A stretch of DNA of 64,000 nt from Acidobacteriota bacterium. GTDB lineage: Bacteria > Actinomycetota > Acidimicrobiia > Acidimicrobiales > Acidimicrobilacustridaceae. The notes below the pieces were generated by a model, which was given only the letters and a program-made list of their open reading frames with translations, did no database searches and was not told the DNA's origin. Location of the stretch: contig JAGWYK010000001.1 of NCBI GenBank assembly GCA_018969405.1, positions 98,238-162,237 on the forward strand, read 5' to 3'. The position numbers were made by a program, and so were the translations under genes. Of the stretch, positions 8,429-21,392 are shown one piece after another (within the stretch, counting starts at the first letter, position 1; every line of letters starts with the position of its first letter).

Positions 8429-10033
8429 ATGTCGTCCACCGCCGACCCCAGCAGTCCGACCGGAGCCCCCACCGCCGGCGACGAGATCGTCATCATCGGC
8501 GCCGGTCCCGCCGGACTCACCGCCGCCTTCGAACTCGCCCGGGCGGGTCGCACCGCCACCGTGCTCGAGGCCACCGACATGGTCGGCGGCATCTCGCGCA
8601 CCGTCGAGCGCGACGGCTGGCGGTTCGATCTCGGTGGGCACCGGTTCTTCACCAAGGTGCAACCGGTCACCGACCTGTGGCATGAGATCCTCCCGGCCGA
8701 GGATTTCCTGCTCCGGCCCCGCATGAGCCGCATCTACTACAACGGCAAGTACTTCGACTATCCGCTGAAGGCGTCGAACGCACTGAGCAACCTCGGCATC
8801 GTCGAAGCGCTGCGCTGTGTCCTGTCCTACTTCGTGGCCCAGGCCGACGGCTCCGTGCGGCGCCTCGTCGGACGCCCGAAGACCGACGACAGTCTCGAGG
8901 ACTGGATCACCGCCCGATTCGGTCGCCGGCTCTACATGCATTTCTTCAAGACCTACAACGAGAAGGTCTGGGGCGTCCCCGCCAGCGAGATCCAGGCCGA
9001 CTGGGCCGCCCAGCGGATCAAGAACCTGTCGCTGTGGAACGCCGGCATCAACGCCATCGTGGATGCACTTCCGTCCTTCCTGTCGTTCCTGAAGAAGGGC
9101 AAGGCCACCGATGTGACCTCGCTCATCGAGGAGTTCGAGTACCCCAAGTACGGCCCCGGCATGATGTGGGAGGTCTGCACCGACAAGGTGCGCGAGGCCG
9201 GATCCACCGTGGCCATGGAGTCGAAGGTGGTGCGCATCCACCACGCTGATGGCGCCGCCCGCAGCGTGGTCGCCATGCAGGACGGTCGCGAGGTCTCGTT
9301 CCCCTGCGCCGAGGTCATCTCCTCCATGCCGATGTCCCGACTCCTCCAGGCCATGGATCCCCCACCACCGGCCGATGTGCTCGATGCGGCGGCCGATCTC
9401 CGGTACCGCGACTTCCTCACCGTGGCGCTGGTGGTGCCGGAACGTGACGGCTTCCCCGACAACTGGATCTACATCCACTCGCCCGATGTGAAGGTCGGAC
9501 GGATCCAGAACTTCGGCTCCTGGTCACCGTTCATGGTCAAGCCCGGTCTGACCTGTCTCGGCCTCGAGTACTTCGTGTTCGAGGGTGACGAGCTGTGGAA
9601 CTCCTCCGACGAGGCACTGGTCGAACTGGCCAAGCGCGAACTGGTCACGATCGGCCTCTCGAAGGTCAGCGAGATCGAGGCCGGCTACGTCGTGCGGGTG
9701 CCCAAGGCGTATCCGTTCTACGACGAACGCTACAAGGCCAATGTGCAGCGGATGCGGGAATGGCTCGAGGACTGCACCCCCAATGTGCACCCCGTCGGCC
9801 GCAACGGCATGCACCGCTACAACAACCAGGACCATTCGATGTACACCGCCATGCTCACCGTGGAGAACATCGTGGCCGACACCTCCTATGACGTCTGGGA
9901 GGTCAACGTCGAGGAGGAGTACCACGAGGAGGCCTCCCCCTCCCGATCCACCTCGGGCACAGGTCGCGATGCGCCGGTCATCCCCCGCGACCGCTTCGGT
10001 GCCGATCATCCGATCAATCGACCGAACAGCTGA
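8429..10033 (+). CDS. FAD-dependent oxidoreductase, UDP-galactopyranose-mutase/amine-oxidase-like
   Basis: A 534-residue flavoprotein. The FAD dinucleotide motif EIVIIGAGPAGLTAAFELA lies near residue 20, followed by the second FAD contact (GGISRTVERDGWRFDLGGHRFF). The middle domain (YYNGKYFDYPLKASNAL; FKTYNEKVWGVPASEI) resembles UDP-galactopyranose mutase-like flavoproteins seen in polysaccharide loci. A Ser/Pro/Arg-rich tail of about 40 residues ends the protein. The start has a near-perfect AGGAGGA site 9 bases upstream. Only 9 bases separate it from the GT4 gene, so a glycan role is likely. True mutase activity is not certain; it may act as a desaturase-type oxidoreductase. Confidence 0.8.
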   Translation: MSSTADPSSPTGAPTAGDEIVIIGAGPAGLTAAFELARAGRTATVLEATDMVGGISRTVERDGWRFDLGGHRFFTKVQPVTDLWHEILPAEDFLLRPRMSRIYYNGKYFDYPLKASNALSNLGIVEALRCVLSYFVAQADGSVRRLVGRPKTDDSLEDWITARFGRRLYMHFFKTYNEKVWGVPASEIQADWAAQRIKNLSLWNAGINAIVDALPSFLSFLKKGKATDVTSLIEEFEYPKYGPGMMWEVCTDKVREAGSTVAMESKVVRIHHADGAARSVVAMQDGREVSFPCAEVISSMPMSRLLQAMDPPPPADVLDAAADLRYRDFLTVALVVPERDGFPDNWIYIHSPDVKVGRIQNFGSWSPFMVKPGLTCLGLEYFVFEGDELWNSSDEALVELAKRELVTIGLSKVSEIEAGYVVRVPKAYPFYDERYKANVQRMREWLEDCTPNVHPVGRNGMHRYNNQDHSMYTAMLTVENIVADTSYDVWEVNVEEEYHEEASPSRSTSGTGRDAPVIPRDRFGADHPINRPNS

Positions 10034-10042
10034 TCCCTCTCC

Positions 10043-11206
10043 GTGCCCACATCGGCTCCCGGCGTCTCCGACATCGCCGCCCTCGCCGCCGAGGCGGGTC
10101 TGCGGCGCATCCATGTCCTCGCCTGGCGGGACCTGGTCGACATCGAGGCGGGTGGGTCGGAGCTCCACGCCGACCGCATCCTTCGTCTGTGGGCCGAGGC
10201 CGGACTCGAGGTCACCCTGCGCACCTCCTATGCCCAGGGCCATCCCGAGCGGGCGACCCGGTCGGGCTACCGGGTGATCCGTTCGAGCGGTCGGATCGGG
10301 GTGTTCCCCAACAGCGTGATCAGCGAGATGGTCGGTCGGCACGGCCGGCGCGACGGGATCGTGGAGATCTGGAACGGGGTCCCGTTCCTCACGCCGGTGT
10401 GGGCCCGCGGTCCTCGCATCACCTGGATCCACCATGTGCATCGCGATATGTGGGAGATGGTGCTCACCCCGACCCTGGCCCGGTTCGGTCGCGCCCTCGA
10501 ACATCGTCTGGCGCCCCCGTTCTACCGATCCACCTCCATCGTCACCCTCTCGAACTCCTCGCGCGACGAGATCGTCGACTACCTCGGTCTCCCGAGGGAG
10601 AACATCTCGGTGGTCCACCCCGGTATCGACGACTTCTTCCATCCCGCCGATGAGCGGGCACCGGTGCCCACCGTGGTCGCAGTGGGGCGGCTCATGCCCT
10701 CGAAGCGCTTCGACCAGCTCATCCGCATCGCCTCCGACCTGAAGGCCACCATCCCCGACCTGCAGGTGGTCATCGCCGGTGAGGGCTATGAACGGCCGGA
10801 ACTCGAGGCCCTGATCGCCCAGCTCGACGCCGCATCATGGATCCGGCTCGCCGGACGAGTCTCCGATGATGAACTGCGGGCCCTCTACCGCCGGGCCTGG
10901 GTGGTGGCGAGCACCTCACTCGCCGAGGGCTGGGGCATGACCCTCACCGAGGCGGCGGCCTGCGGCACCCCGTCGGTGGCCACCGACATCGCCGGCCATC
11001 GGGACGCCATCGACCCCGACCACTCCGGTCTGCTCGGATCCGATCTGCGGGAGGTGCGCGAGGCTCTGGCCGCCGTGCTGCTCGACCCGGATCTCCGTCA
11101 GCGTCTCTCGGCCGGCGCCCTTCAGCACGCCGCCCGCCTGCGGTGGTCGGCCACGGCCTACGGGACCTTCCTGCCCCTCGCTGAGGACGCCATCGCACGC
11201 CGATGA
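10043..11206 (+). CDS. GT4-family glycosyltransferase (GT-B fold)
   Basis: A 387-residue cytoplasmic, probably membrane-associated sugar transferase. The N-terminal domain opens with a Gly-rich, acidic loop (DLVDIEAGGSELHADRI) typical of GT4 acceptor domains. The C-terminal donor domain has TVVAVGRLMPSKRFDQLI and the nucleotide-sugar motif EGWGMTLTEAAACGTPSVA with the E-x7-E pair. The start is GTG at 10043, 9 bases after the flavoprotein stop. Its own stop overlaps the next ATG (ATGA). The donor sugar is unknown; the context suggests assembly of a surface glycan. Confidence 0.9.
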   Translation: MPTSAPGVSDIAALAAEAGLRRIHVLAWRDLVDIEAGGSELHADRILRLWAEAGLEVTLRTSYAQGHPERATRSGYRVIRSSGRIGVFPNSVISEMVGRHGRRDGIVEIWNGVPFLTPVWARGPRITWIHHVHRDMWEMVLTPTLARFGRALEHRLAPPFYRSTSIVTLSNSSRDEIVDYLGLPRENISVVHPGIDDFFHPADERAPVPTVVAVGRLMPSKRFDQLIRIASDLKATIPDLQVVIAGEGYERPELEALIAQLDAASWIRLAGRVSDDELRALYRRAWVVASTSLAEGWGMTLTEAAACGTPSVATDIAGHRDAIDPDHSGLLGSDLREVREALAAVLLDPDLRQRLSAGALQHAARLRWSATAYGTFLPLAEDAIARR

Positions 11207-11847
11207 GCAGCTTCATCCTCGGCGTCGACCTCGATGGCGTCTGCGGCGATCACGCCACCGCCTTCCGCAACGTGGTGGCCGCCGAGCGAGGCATCGATCC
11301 CTCGGAGCTGCCGCCGCAGCAGAGCTGGAACTTCACCGAATGGGGACTCGATCGCGCCCAGTTCGAGGATCTGCACCGTCGGGCCGTCCTCGACCACCGC
11401 ATGTTCCGCTCGATGCCGATGATCCCGGGATGTGCCGAGACGCTGTGGCGGCTCTCGGATGCGGGGATCTCGATCCGCATCATCACCCACCGGCTCTACA
11501 CCAACTGGGGTCATTCCATCGCCATCTCCGACACGGTGGCCTGGCTCGACGGCAACGCCATCCCCTACCGCGACCTCTGCTTCATGGGCGACAAGGCTGA
11601 TGTGGCTGCCGATGCGTACGTCGATGATGCACCCCACAACGTCGCTGCCCTGCAGGCCATCGGGGCCGAGGTGCTGGTGTTCGACCAGCCCTACAACCTC
11701 GAGGTGGAGGCCCCTCGGGCGACCACCTGGACCGAGGTCGAGCAGTGGGTGCTCGATCGCGCCACCGCCGCCGGCCATGTCATCCAGAACCCGATGCCGC
11801 TCGCCGAGGATGCCATCACCCGTCTGCACCCGGGACCCCGCATCTGA
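11203..11847 (+). CDS. HAD-superfamily phosphatase, 5'-nucleotidase (NT5C)-like
   Basis: A 214-residue HAD enzyme. Motif I is GVDLDGVCGDH (the nucleophile Asp and the +2 Asp), motif II lies around IRIITHRL, and the acidic motif IV is CFMGDKADVAADAYVDDAPHN. The layout matches the NT5C/deoxyribonucleotidase-like group, which dephosphorylates small phosphates. Translational coupling (ATGA) to a GT4 transferase suggests a sugar-phosphate or nucleotide by-product as substrate; this is inference. It is the last gene of the flavoprotein-GT4-HAD operon. Confidence 0.82.
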   Translation: MSSFILGVDLDGVCGDHATAFRNVVAAERGIDPSELPPQQSWNFTEWGLDRAQFEDLHRRAVLDHRMFRSMPMIPGCAETLWRLSDAGISIRIITHRLYTNWGHSIAISDTVAWLDGNAIPYRDLCFMGDKADVAADAYVDDAPHNVAALQAIGAEVLVFDQPYNLEVEAPRATTWTEVEQWVLDRATAAGHVIQNPMPLAEDAITRLHPGPRI

Positions 11848-11918
11848 GCGGATCCTGCACCGGGAACCTTCTGCCGCTGTAGCGTCTGCGCCGAGCACCC
11901 CTGGAGATCGGAGCGAGG

Positions 11919-12626
11919 ATGAGTGACACCCCGATGGGCGAGGGCTGGTGGCAGGCCAGTGACGGCAAGTGGTACCCGCCGGAGCAGGCCCCCGGGGTCC
12001 GTCCCCCGGCTCGACCGAAGCTCGATGTGGGTCAGGCGATCTCCTACGGGTGGGCCAGGTTCACCGAGAACCTCGGTTCGATGCTGCTGATCGTCCTCAT
12101 CTACTTCGGTGTCTCGGCCCTGTTCGGGCTCTTCTCCAACTTCATCCGCTTCGGCAGCGGTGCGGTCAGCATCCTGTTCACGATCGGTCTGTTCATCCTC
12201 GGGGTCTTCGTGGCGTTCCTGGTCGAGGCGGGACTCATCCGCACCGCGCTCACCGTCACCGCCGGAGGGCCGCCCGATCCCGCCCAGATGTTCTCGACCG
12301 AGCGCCTCGCGCCCTATGTCGTCGCCGCAGTCCTCGTCGCGCTGTTGAGCTTCGTCGGGTTCCTCGCCTGCTGCGTCGGCTTCCTCGTGGTGCGGGTGTT
12401 CGCGCTGTTCTTCGGCTTCTTCGTCCTCGACCCGCAGCGCCGAGCCGAGCCCGCCGATTCGATCAAGCGATCATTCGATCTCGTCTCCGGCAACGCCGGT
12501 GAGGTGGTCCTCTTCGCCATCGTGGTCGTGCTGCTGAATCTGCTGACCTGCGGTCTGGCCATCGGCGTCACCGAGCTCGCCACCGGGTACGCCTACCGGC
12601 AGCTCAACGGGGATCCGATCGCCTGA
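11919..12626 (+). CDS. Membrane protein with N-terminal WYPPE tag (DUF2510-like)
   Basis: A 235-residue protein with a short N-terminal motif GWWQASDGKWYPPE (residues 8-21), a DUF2510-like tag frequent in Acidimicrobiia, then a linker and about five hydrophobic helices (residues 45-230). The helical part resembles YciC/DUF975-type membrane proteins with Gly- and Phe-rich segments and a long cytoplasmic loop (DPQRRAEPADSIKRSFDLVSG). A GGAGCGAGG ribosome site precedes the ATG. A possible -10 (TAGCGT) lies at 11880-11885, giving a leader of about 30 bases. No function is assignable; the tag is thought to be a membrane-protein interaction or targeting element. Confidence 0.75.
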   Translation: MSDTPMGEGWWQASDGKWYPPEQAPGVRPPARPKLDVGQAISYGWARFTENLGSMLLIVLIYFGVSALFGLFSNFIRFGSGAVSILFTIGLFILGVFVAFLVEAGLIRTALTVTAGGPPDPAQMFSTERLAPYVVAAVLVALLSFVGFLACCVGFLVVRVFALFFGFFVLDPQRRAEPADSIKRSFDLVSGNAGEVVLFAIVVVLLNLLTCGLAIGVTELATGYAYRQLNGDPIA

Positions 12627-12642
12627 CCGACCCGGCGGCGGG

Positions 12643-14106
12643 TCAGCGCAGCGGAGCGGCGTCCGGAGTGACCGGCGCCGGCAGCAGCGTCGAACCCATG
12701 AGGTGGCGGTCCACGGCGGCTGCCGCCGCCCGACCCTCGGCGATGGCCCACACGATCAGACTCTGTCCGCGGCCCATGTCGCCGGCCACGAACACACCGT
12801 CGACATTGGTGGCCCACCGGTCATCCCGGGCCACGTTGCCCCGGCCGTCGAGCTCGACGCCGAACTGCTCGACCATGCCGCCCCGCTCCGGACCCACGAA
12901 CCCCATGGCGAGGAAGACCAGTTCGCACTCCAGCTCGAACTCGCTGCCCTCCACCGGGAGGAAGCCGGGCCGGCCGTCGACCATCTCCGAGCGCACCTCC
13001 ACCGCCCGCAGACCGCGCAGGTTGCCATCGTCGTCGCCGAGGAACTCGACGGTGTTGACGGCGTAGACCCGCTCGCCGCCCTCCTCGTGCGCCGAGGAGG
13101 TGCGGTACATCATCGGCCAGGTTGGCCAGGGATTCTCCTCGGGCCGGGTGTCGGCCGGGCGAGGCATGATCTCGAACTGGTGCACCGAGCTCGCGCCCTG
13201 ACGATGGGAGGTCCCCAGACAGTCGGCGCCGGTGTCACCGCCACCGATGATGACGACACGCTTCCCAGCGGCGTCGATCGGACTGGCGTCGAGATCCCCC
13301 TCCACCACCCGGTTGGCCAGCGGCAGGTACTCCATGGCCTGATGGATCCCGTTGAGCTCGCGACCCGGAATGGGCAGGTCGCGCCAGGCTGTGGCGCCGG
13401 CGGCGAGCACGACGGCATCGAACTCCGCCCGCAGCGCATCAGCGGTCACGTCCACGCCGACCTGCACGTTGCAGCGGAATTCGGTCCCCTCGGCCCGCAT
13501 CTGCTCGAGGCGGCGCTCCAGATGGCGCTTCTCCATCTTGAACTCGGGGATCCCGTAGCGCAGGAGGCCGCCGGGACGATCGGCGCGTTCGAAGACGACG
13601 ACCTCGTGACCGGCCCGGGTGAGCTGCTGGGCCGCCGCCAGACCCGCAGGGCCGGAGCCCACCACGGCGACCCGGCGACCGGTGCGCTCCGCCGGGATCT
13701 CGGGACGGACCCAACCCTCCGACCAGGCCCGATCGATGATCTCGACCTCGACCTGCTTGATGGTCACCGGATCGGCGTTGATGCCGACCACGCAGGCGGC
13801 CTCACACGGCGCCGGGCAGAGACGCCCGGTGAACTCGGGGAAGTTGTTGGTGGCGTGCAGCCGATCGATGGCCTCCCGCCAGTGATCCCGGTAGACGAGA
13901 TCGTTCCAGTCCGGGATCAGATTGCCCAGCGGGCAGCCGTTGTTGCAGAACGGGATGCCGCAGTCCATGCAGCGCGAGGCCTGTTCGCGCACCTTGGCGA
14001 TGGGGAAGTCGTTGTAGACCTCACGCCAGTCGCGCAGTCGCACGGGCACCTCGCGACGGGTCGGAAGCTCTCGACGGTGCTTCAGGAATCCGGTGCTGTC
14101 ACCCAT
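12643..14106 (-). CDS. gltD: Glutamate synthase, small (beta) subunit
   Basis: A 487-residue subunit that takes electrons from NAD(P)H and passes them to the large subunit for reductive glutamate formation from glutamine and 2-oxoglutarate. The N-terminal iron-sulfur segments are CMDCGIPFCNNGCPLGN and CPAPCEAAC. The FAD site is VAVVGSGPAGLAAAQQL and the NAD(P)H site is VVIIGGGDTGADCLG. The C-terminal AGDMGRGQSLIVWAIAEGR is the conserved FAD closure. Its length is normal for the family. The ATG lies 12 bases after the gltB stop, so the pair is one operon. Confidence 0.97.
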   Translation of the reverse strand: MGDSTGFLKHRRELPTRREVPVRLRDWREVYNDFPIAKVREQASRCMDCGIPFCNNGCPLGNLIPDWNDLVYRDHWREAIDRLHATNNFPEFTGRLCPAPCEAACVVGINADPVTIKQVEVEIIDRAWSEGWVRPEIPAERTGRRVAVVGSGPAGLAAAQQLTRAGHEVVVFERADRPGGLLRYGIPEFKMEKRHLERRLEQMRAEGTEFRCNVQVGVDVTADALRAEFDAVVLAAGATAWRDLPIPGRELNGIHQAMEYLPLANRVVEGDLDASPIDAAGKRVVIIGGGDTGADCLGTSHRQGASSVHQFEIMPRPADTRPEENPWPTWPMMYRTSSAHEEGGERVYAVNTVEFLGDDDGNLRGLRAVEVRSEMVDGRPGFLPVEGSEFELECELVFLAMGFVGPERGGMVEQFGVELDGRGNVARDDRWATNVDGVFVAGDMGRGQSLIVWAIAEGRAAAAAVDRHLMGSTLLPAPVTPDAAPLR

Positions 14107-14118
14107 GACGCTCTCCTC

Positions 14119-18681
<4,563 letters not shown>

Positions 18682-18763
18682 GGGACTTCCCGGGAGATCG
18701 GGGGTCGGTGACCCCACAGCGGAACAGATCACACCGGGACGACGCTGGCCCGGCGGAGCACCG

Positions 18764-18769
18764 AGTCTA
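18764..18769 (-). promoter_or_regulatory. Possible -10 element (TAGACT) for gltBD
   Basis: TAGACT on the minus strand would place the transcript start about 75 bases before the gltB ATG. The leader between has no obvious riboswitch fold. Confidence 0.35.
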
Positions 18770-18851
18770 CCCGCGCTCCCCGGGAGACGGCCAAGCCGAT
18801 ACGGCGATCCCCCACTCCGCTCCGCCCCGGAGGCCCATGCCGGGCGCCCGA

Positions 18852-18857
18852 TAGGGT
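18852..18857 (+). promoter_or_regulatory. -10 element (TAGGGT), leaderless aminopeptidase mRNA
   Basis: TAGGGT is followed by a 7-base spacer (CTGCGCC) and the GTG at 18865. Confidence 0.6.
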
Positions 18858-18864
18858 CTGCGCC

Positions 18865-20157
18865 GTGGACTCCCGCCCCATCGATGATCCGGTGCTCGCC
18901 GATCTCTGTGCCTACATCGAGGCCTCCCCATCCCCCTTCCACGCCGTCGCCGCTGCGGTGGACCGACTGGTGGCCGCCGGCTTCCTGCCTGTCGACGAGC
19001 GCCTTCCCTGGCCCGACGGGCCCGGTCGTCATCTCGTGGTCCGGGACGGCTCGCTCATCGCCTTCTCCACCGAGGGACACCGGGTGGGCTCCGGGTTCCG
19101 CATCATCGGCGCCCACACCGACTCCCCCAACCTGCGTCTCCGCCCACGGCCCGATCGTCGTCGCGCCGGGATGGCCCAGCTGGCCGTGGAGATCTACGGC
19201 GGCGTGCTGCTCAACTCATGGCTCGACCGTGACCTCGGACTCTCCGGACGGGTCGTCATCCGCCGCGACGGCCTGCCGTCGGTCGAGCTGCTGGCCATCG
19301 ACGAGCCGCTGCTCAGGGTGCCGCAGCTGGCGATCCATCTGGATCGATCGATCAACGCCGAGGGTCTCCGCCTCGACCCCCAGAACCATCTGACCCCGGT
19401 CTGGGGCCTCGATCCCGACCTCGGTCTCGCCGAGCACCTCGCCGACCGGCTCGACTGTGGACCGGGTGACATCCTCGCCTGGGAGTTGATGACCCATGAC
19501 CTCACCCCGCCCACCGTGCTGGGAGCCGATCGGTCGATGCTGGCCAGTGCCCGTCTCGACAACCTGCTCTCCTGCCATGCGGCGGTGACGGCGCTGCTGC
19601 GCGTCGTGGACCGGGCCGACCCGGAGGGTCCGGTTCCCATGATCTGTCTGTTCGATCACGAGGAGGTCGGCAGCACCTCCGCCTCGGGGGCCGCCGGTCC
19701 GTTCCTCGAGACCGTCCTCGAGCGGATCTCACTGGGTGCCGGGCTCGGACGGGAGGAGCACCTCGCTGCGCTGGCCCGATCGCTGTGCCTCTCGGCGGAC
19801 GGCGCCCACGCCACCCACCCCAACTTCCCTGAGCGCCACGAGCCCAACCATCACATCACCCTCGACGGTGGACCGGTGCTGAAGCACAACGAGAATCGGC
19901 GCTACGCCTCCGACGCTCCCGGGATCGCTCTCGTCGTCGAGGCGGCCCGCGCCAGCGGGGTGCCCCTCCAGCAGTTCTCCAGCCGGGGTGATCTCCCCTG
20001 CGGGTCCACGATCGGGCCGATCACCGCTGGTCGCCTCGGTGTCCGCACCGTCGACCTCGGGGTCGCCCAGCTCTCGATGCACAGTGCCCGCGAACTGTGC
20101 GGGACGCAGGACCCGGCTCGGTTCGCCACCCTCCTGGCCCGGCTCCTCGTCGAGTGA
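18865..20157 (+). CDS. M18-family metallo-aminopeptidase
   Basis: A 430-residue cytoplasmic zinc aminopeptidase that removes N-terminal residues, typically acidic ones in this family. The co-catalytic site residues are visible: [15 protein letters not shown] (His, Asp), [18 protein letters not shown] (Asp-His-Glu-Glu) and, near the end, [10 protein letters not shown] (His). Its length matches M18 enzymes. The start is GTG with TAGGGT 7 bases upstream and no ribosome site, consistent with a leaderless message. The stop overlaps the GTG of the lipoprotein gene, so it heads a plus-strand run of genes up to 23302. Confidence 0.94.
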   Translation: MDSRPIDDPVLADLCAYIEASPSPFHAVAAAVDRLVAAGFLPVDERLPWPDGPGRHLVVRDGSLIAFSTEGHRVGSGFRIIGAHTDSPNLRLRPRPDRRRAGMAQLAVEIYGGVLLNSWLDRDLGLSGRVVIRRDGLPSVELLAIDEPLLRVPQLAIHLDRSINAEGLRLDPQNHLTPVWGLDPDLGLAEHLADRLDCGPGDILAWELMTHDLTPPTVLGADRSMLASARLDNLLSCHAAVTALLRVVDRADPEGPVPMICLFDHEEVGSTSASGAAGPFLETVLERISLGAGLGREEHLAALARSLCLSADGAHATHPNFPERHEPNHHITLDGGPVLKHNENRRYASDAPGIALVVEAARASGVPLQQFSSRGDLPCGSTIGPITAGRLGVRTVDLGVAQLSMHSARELCGTQDPARFATLLARLLVE

Positions 20158-20648
20158 TCGTGCGGCACCCCTCACCCGTCCACCGACTGACCGGCATGCT
20201 CGTCCTGCTCGGTGTCTCGGTGCTCGCCGCCTGCTCCAGCTCGGCGGGGACCGCATCACCCAGCAGTTCCTCCAGCACCTCCTCGCTGCTCCCCCTCACC
20301 ACCACCAGCACGGCGATCCCCGGGCCCGGCACCTCCACCTCGACCTCTGCGGTGATCACCCCCCAGAGCCCCGAGCAGATCCTCAGCGCCCTGCGGGTGC
20401 GTCCGCCGACCTCCTGCACCGACGGACGAGGCGCCGTCGTGGTGGAGGGCCTGGCGCCCTCCGCGGTCGATCTGCGCCAGCTCACCGTGATCGTGGACGG
20501 CGCGCAGGCCTCTCCTCCCATCACTCCTCCGACGGTGACGGGTCCCACCGTGGCCTGTGACGGTCGTGTCCACACCGTGCTGGTGGTCGCCGTCAGCCCG
20601 GAGGGGGGCAGCCCCTCGCGAGCCTTCGCCGTGGCGATGCCTGCATGA
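20154..20648 (+). CDS. Putative lipoprotein, unknown function
   Basis: A 164-residue secreted lipoprotein. The signal peptide ends in a lipobox VSVLAAC with Cys27 as the lipidation site. A Ser/Thr-rich linker (about residues 28-70, dominated by SSSS, TSTS and TTTS stretches) is typical of a flexible cell-wall spacer. The C-terminal part (about 75-164) contains two Cys (PTSCTDGRG; TVACDGRVH) that may form a disulfide. GTG at 20154 is chosen because it overlaps the aminopeptidase stop (GTGA); GTG at 20160 is an alternative. The stop overlaps the J-domain gene start (ATGA). No function is recognised. Confidence 0.7.
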   Translation: MIVRHPSPVHRLTGMLVLLGVSVLAACSSSAGTASPSSSSSTSSLLPLTTTSTAIPGPGTSTSTSAVITPQSPEQILSALRVRPPTSCTDGRGAVVVEGLAPSAVDLRQLTVIVDGAQASPPITPPTVTGPTVACDGRVHTVLVVAVSPEGGSPSRAFAVAMPA

Positions 20649-21247
20649 GCGACCCCTCACTGCGCTGGGCCCTCGAACGACTGGGTCTCCAACCCGGCGA
20701 GAGCGCGGCGGCCGCCCGCACCCGCTACCGCAACCTGCTGCGGGCATCCCACCCGGATGTGGCATCCGGGATCTCCCGCACCGAGGCCACCGAGGCCACG
20801 GTCGAACTGACCCGTGCCTTCCGCATCGTGCGGGACTCCCTCGCCGAGCATGGGACCGGCACCATCCCCGCTCCACCCCCTCCGCCGGCACCCACCGCCG
20901 AGGCCCCCTGTCGCCACCGGACCGCTCCGCTGGACGACATCTCCGTCGAGGTCGACGGGGACACCATCACCATCACCGCTCCTCCCCCGGAGGCCTTCGC
21001 CCTGCTGCTCGACGCCGGGGCCCGGCTCGGAGGCATCGGGTACGTCGACCGGGCGCTCGGTCTGGTCGAGATCATCGTGCGCTTCGAGGGCGGTCCCTCC
21101 TGCTCGGTGCTGATCACCCTGCAGGGCCGAGCCTTCGGGACCGATGCCTTCATCACCATGGAGTCGATCGAGGCCGATCCCACCCCATCGATCCAGCCGG
21201 TGATCGATGCGCTCCAGGCCGAGCTCCGCCGCCGGGGCGTCGACTGA
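20645..21247 (+). CDS. J-domain protein with an unrecognised C-terminal domain
   Basis: A 200-residue protein whose first about 70 residues form a J-domain. Helix II is followed by the obligatory HPD motif at residues 36-38 (RYRNLLRASHPDVASG), which stimulates DnaK ATPase activity. The G/F-rich region and zinc fingers of true DnaJ are absent. A Pro/Ala-rich linker (about 75-95) leads to a C-terminal domain of about 100 residues (EVDGDTITITAPPPEAFALL onward) that I do not recognise. It is an orphan Hsp40-like co-chaperone, coupled to the lipoprotein gene by ATGA. Confidence 0.75.
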   Translation: MSDPSLRWALERLGLQPGESAAAARTRYRNLLRASHPDVASGISRTEATEATVELTRAFRIVRDSLAEHGTGTIPAPPPPPAPTAEAPCRHRTAPLDDISVEVDGDTITITAPPPEAFALLLDAGARLGGIGYVDRALGLVEIIVRFEGGPSCSVLITLQGRAFGTDAFITMESIEADPTPSIQPVIDALQAELRRRGVD

Positions 21248-21281
21248 GCCATCCGCGCGTCGCCCCCGCCGACGGAGAACA

Positions 21282-21392
21282 ATGTGGGGGTCCGTCGTGG
21301 ATCCCGGGGGTCGGGTGCCGGCGGACCATCAGCAGCTGTGTGTGGAGGGCCGTCGAGGGCCGCCGAGGACCGTGGAGGTGGATGCGTCATGA
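21282..21392 (+). CDS. Possible 36-residue ORF coupled to the next gene
   Basis: ATG at 21282 has GGAGAA a few bases upstream and opens a 36-codon frame (MWGSVVDPGGRVPADHQQ...) whose TGA overlaps the next gene's ATG at 21389 (ATGA). It could be a real small protein or a translational-coupling leader. The next gene also has its own GGAGGTG ribosome site, which weakens the need for coupling. Confidence 0.35.
   Translation: MWGSVVDPGGRVPADHQQLCVEGRRGPPRTVEVDAS

Noticed and set aside
18682..19116. 145-codon N-terminal extension of glutamate synthase
   Set aside because: It lies antisense to the aminopeptidase start, and the mature enzyme must begin at Cys25 of the shorter protein.
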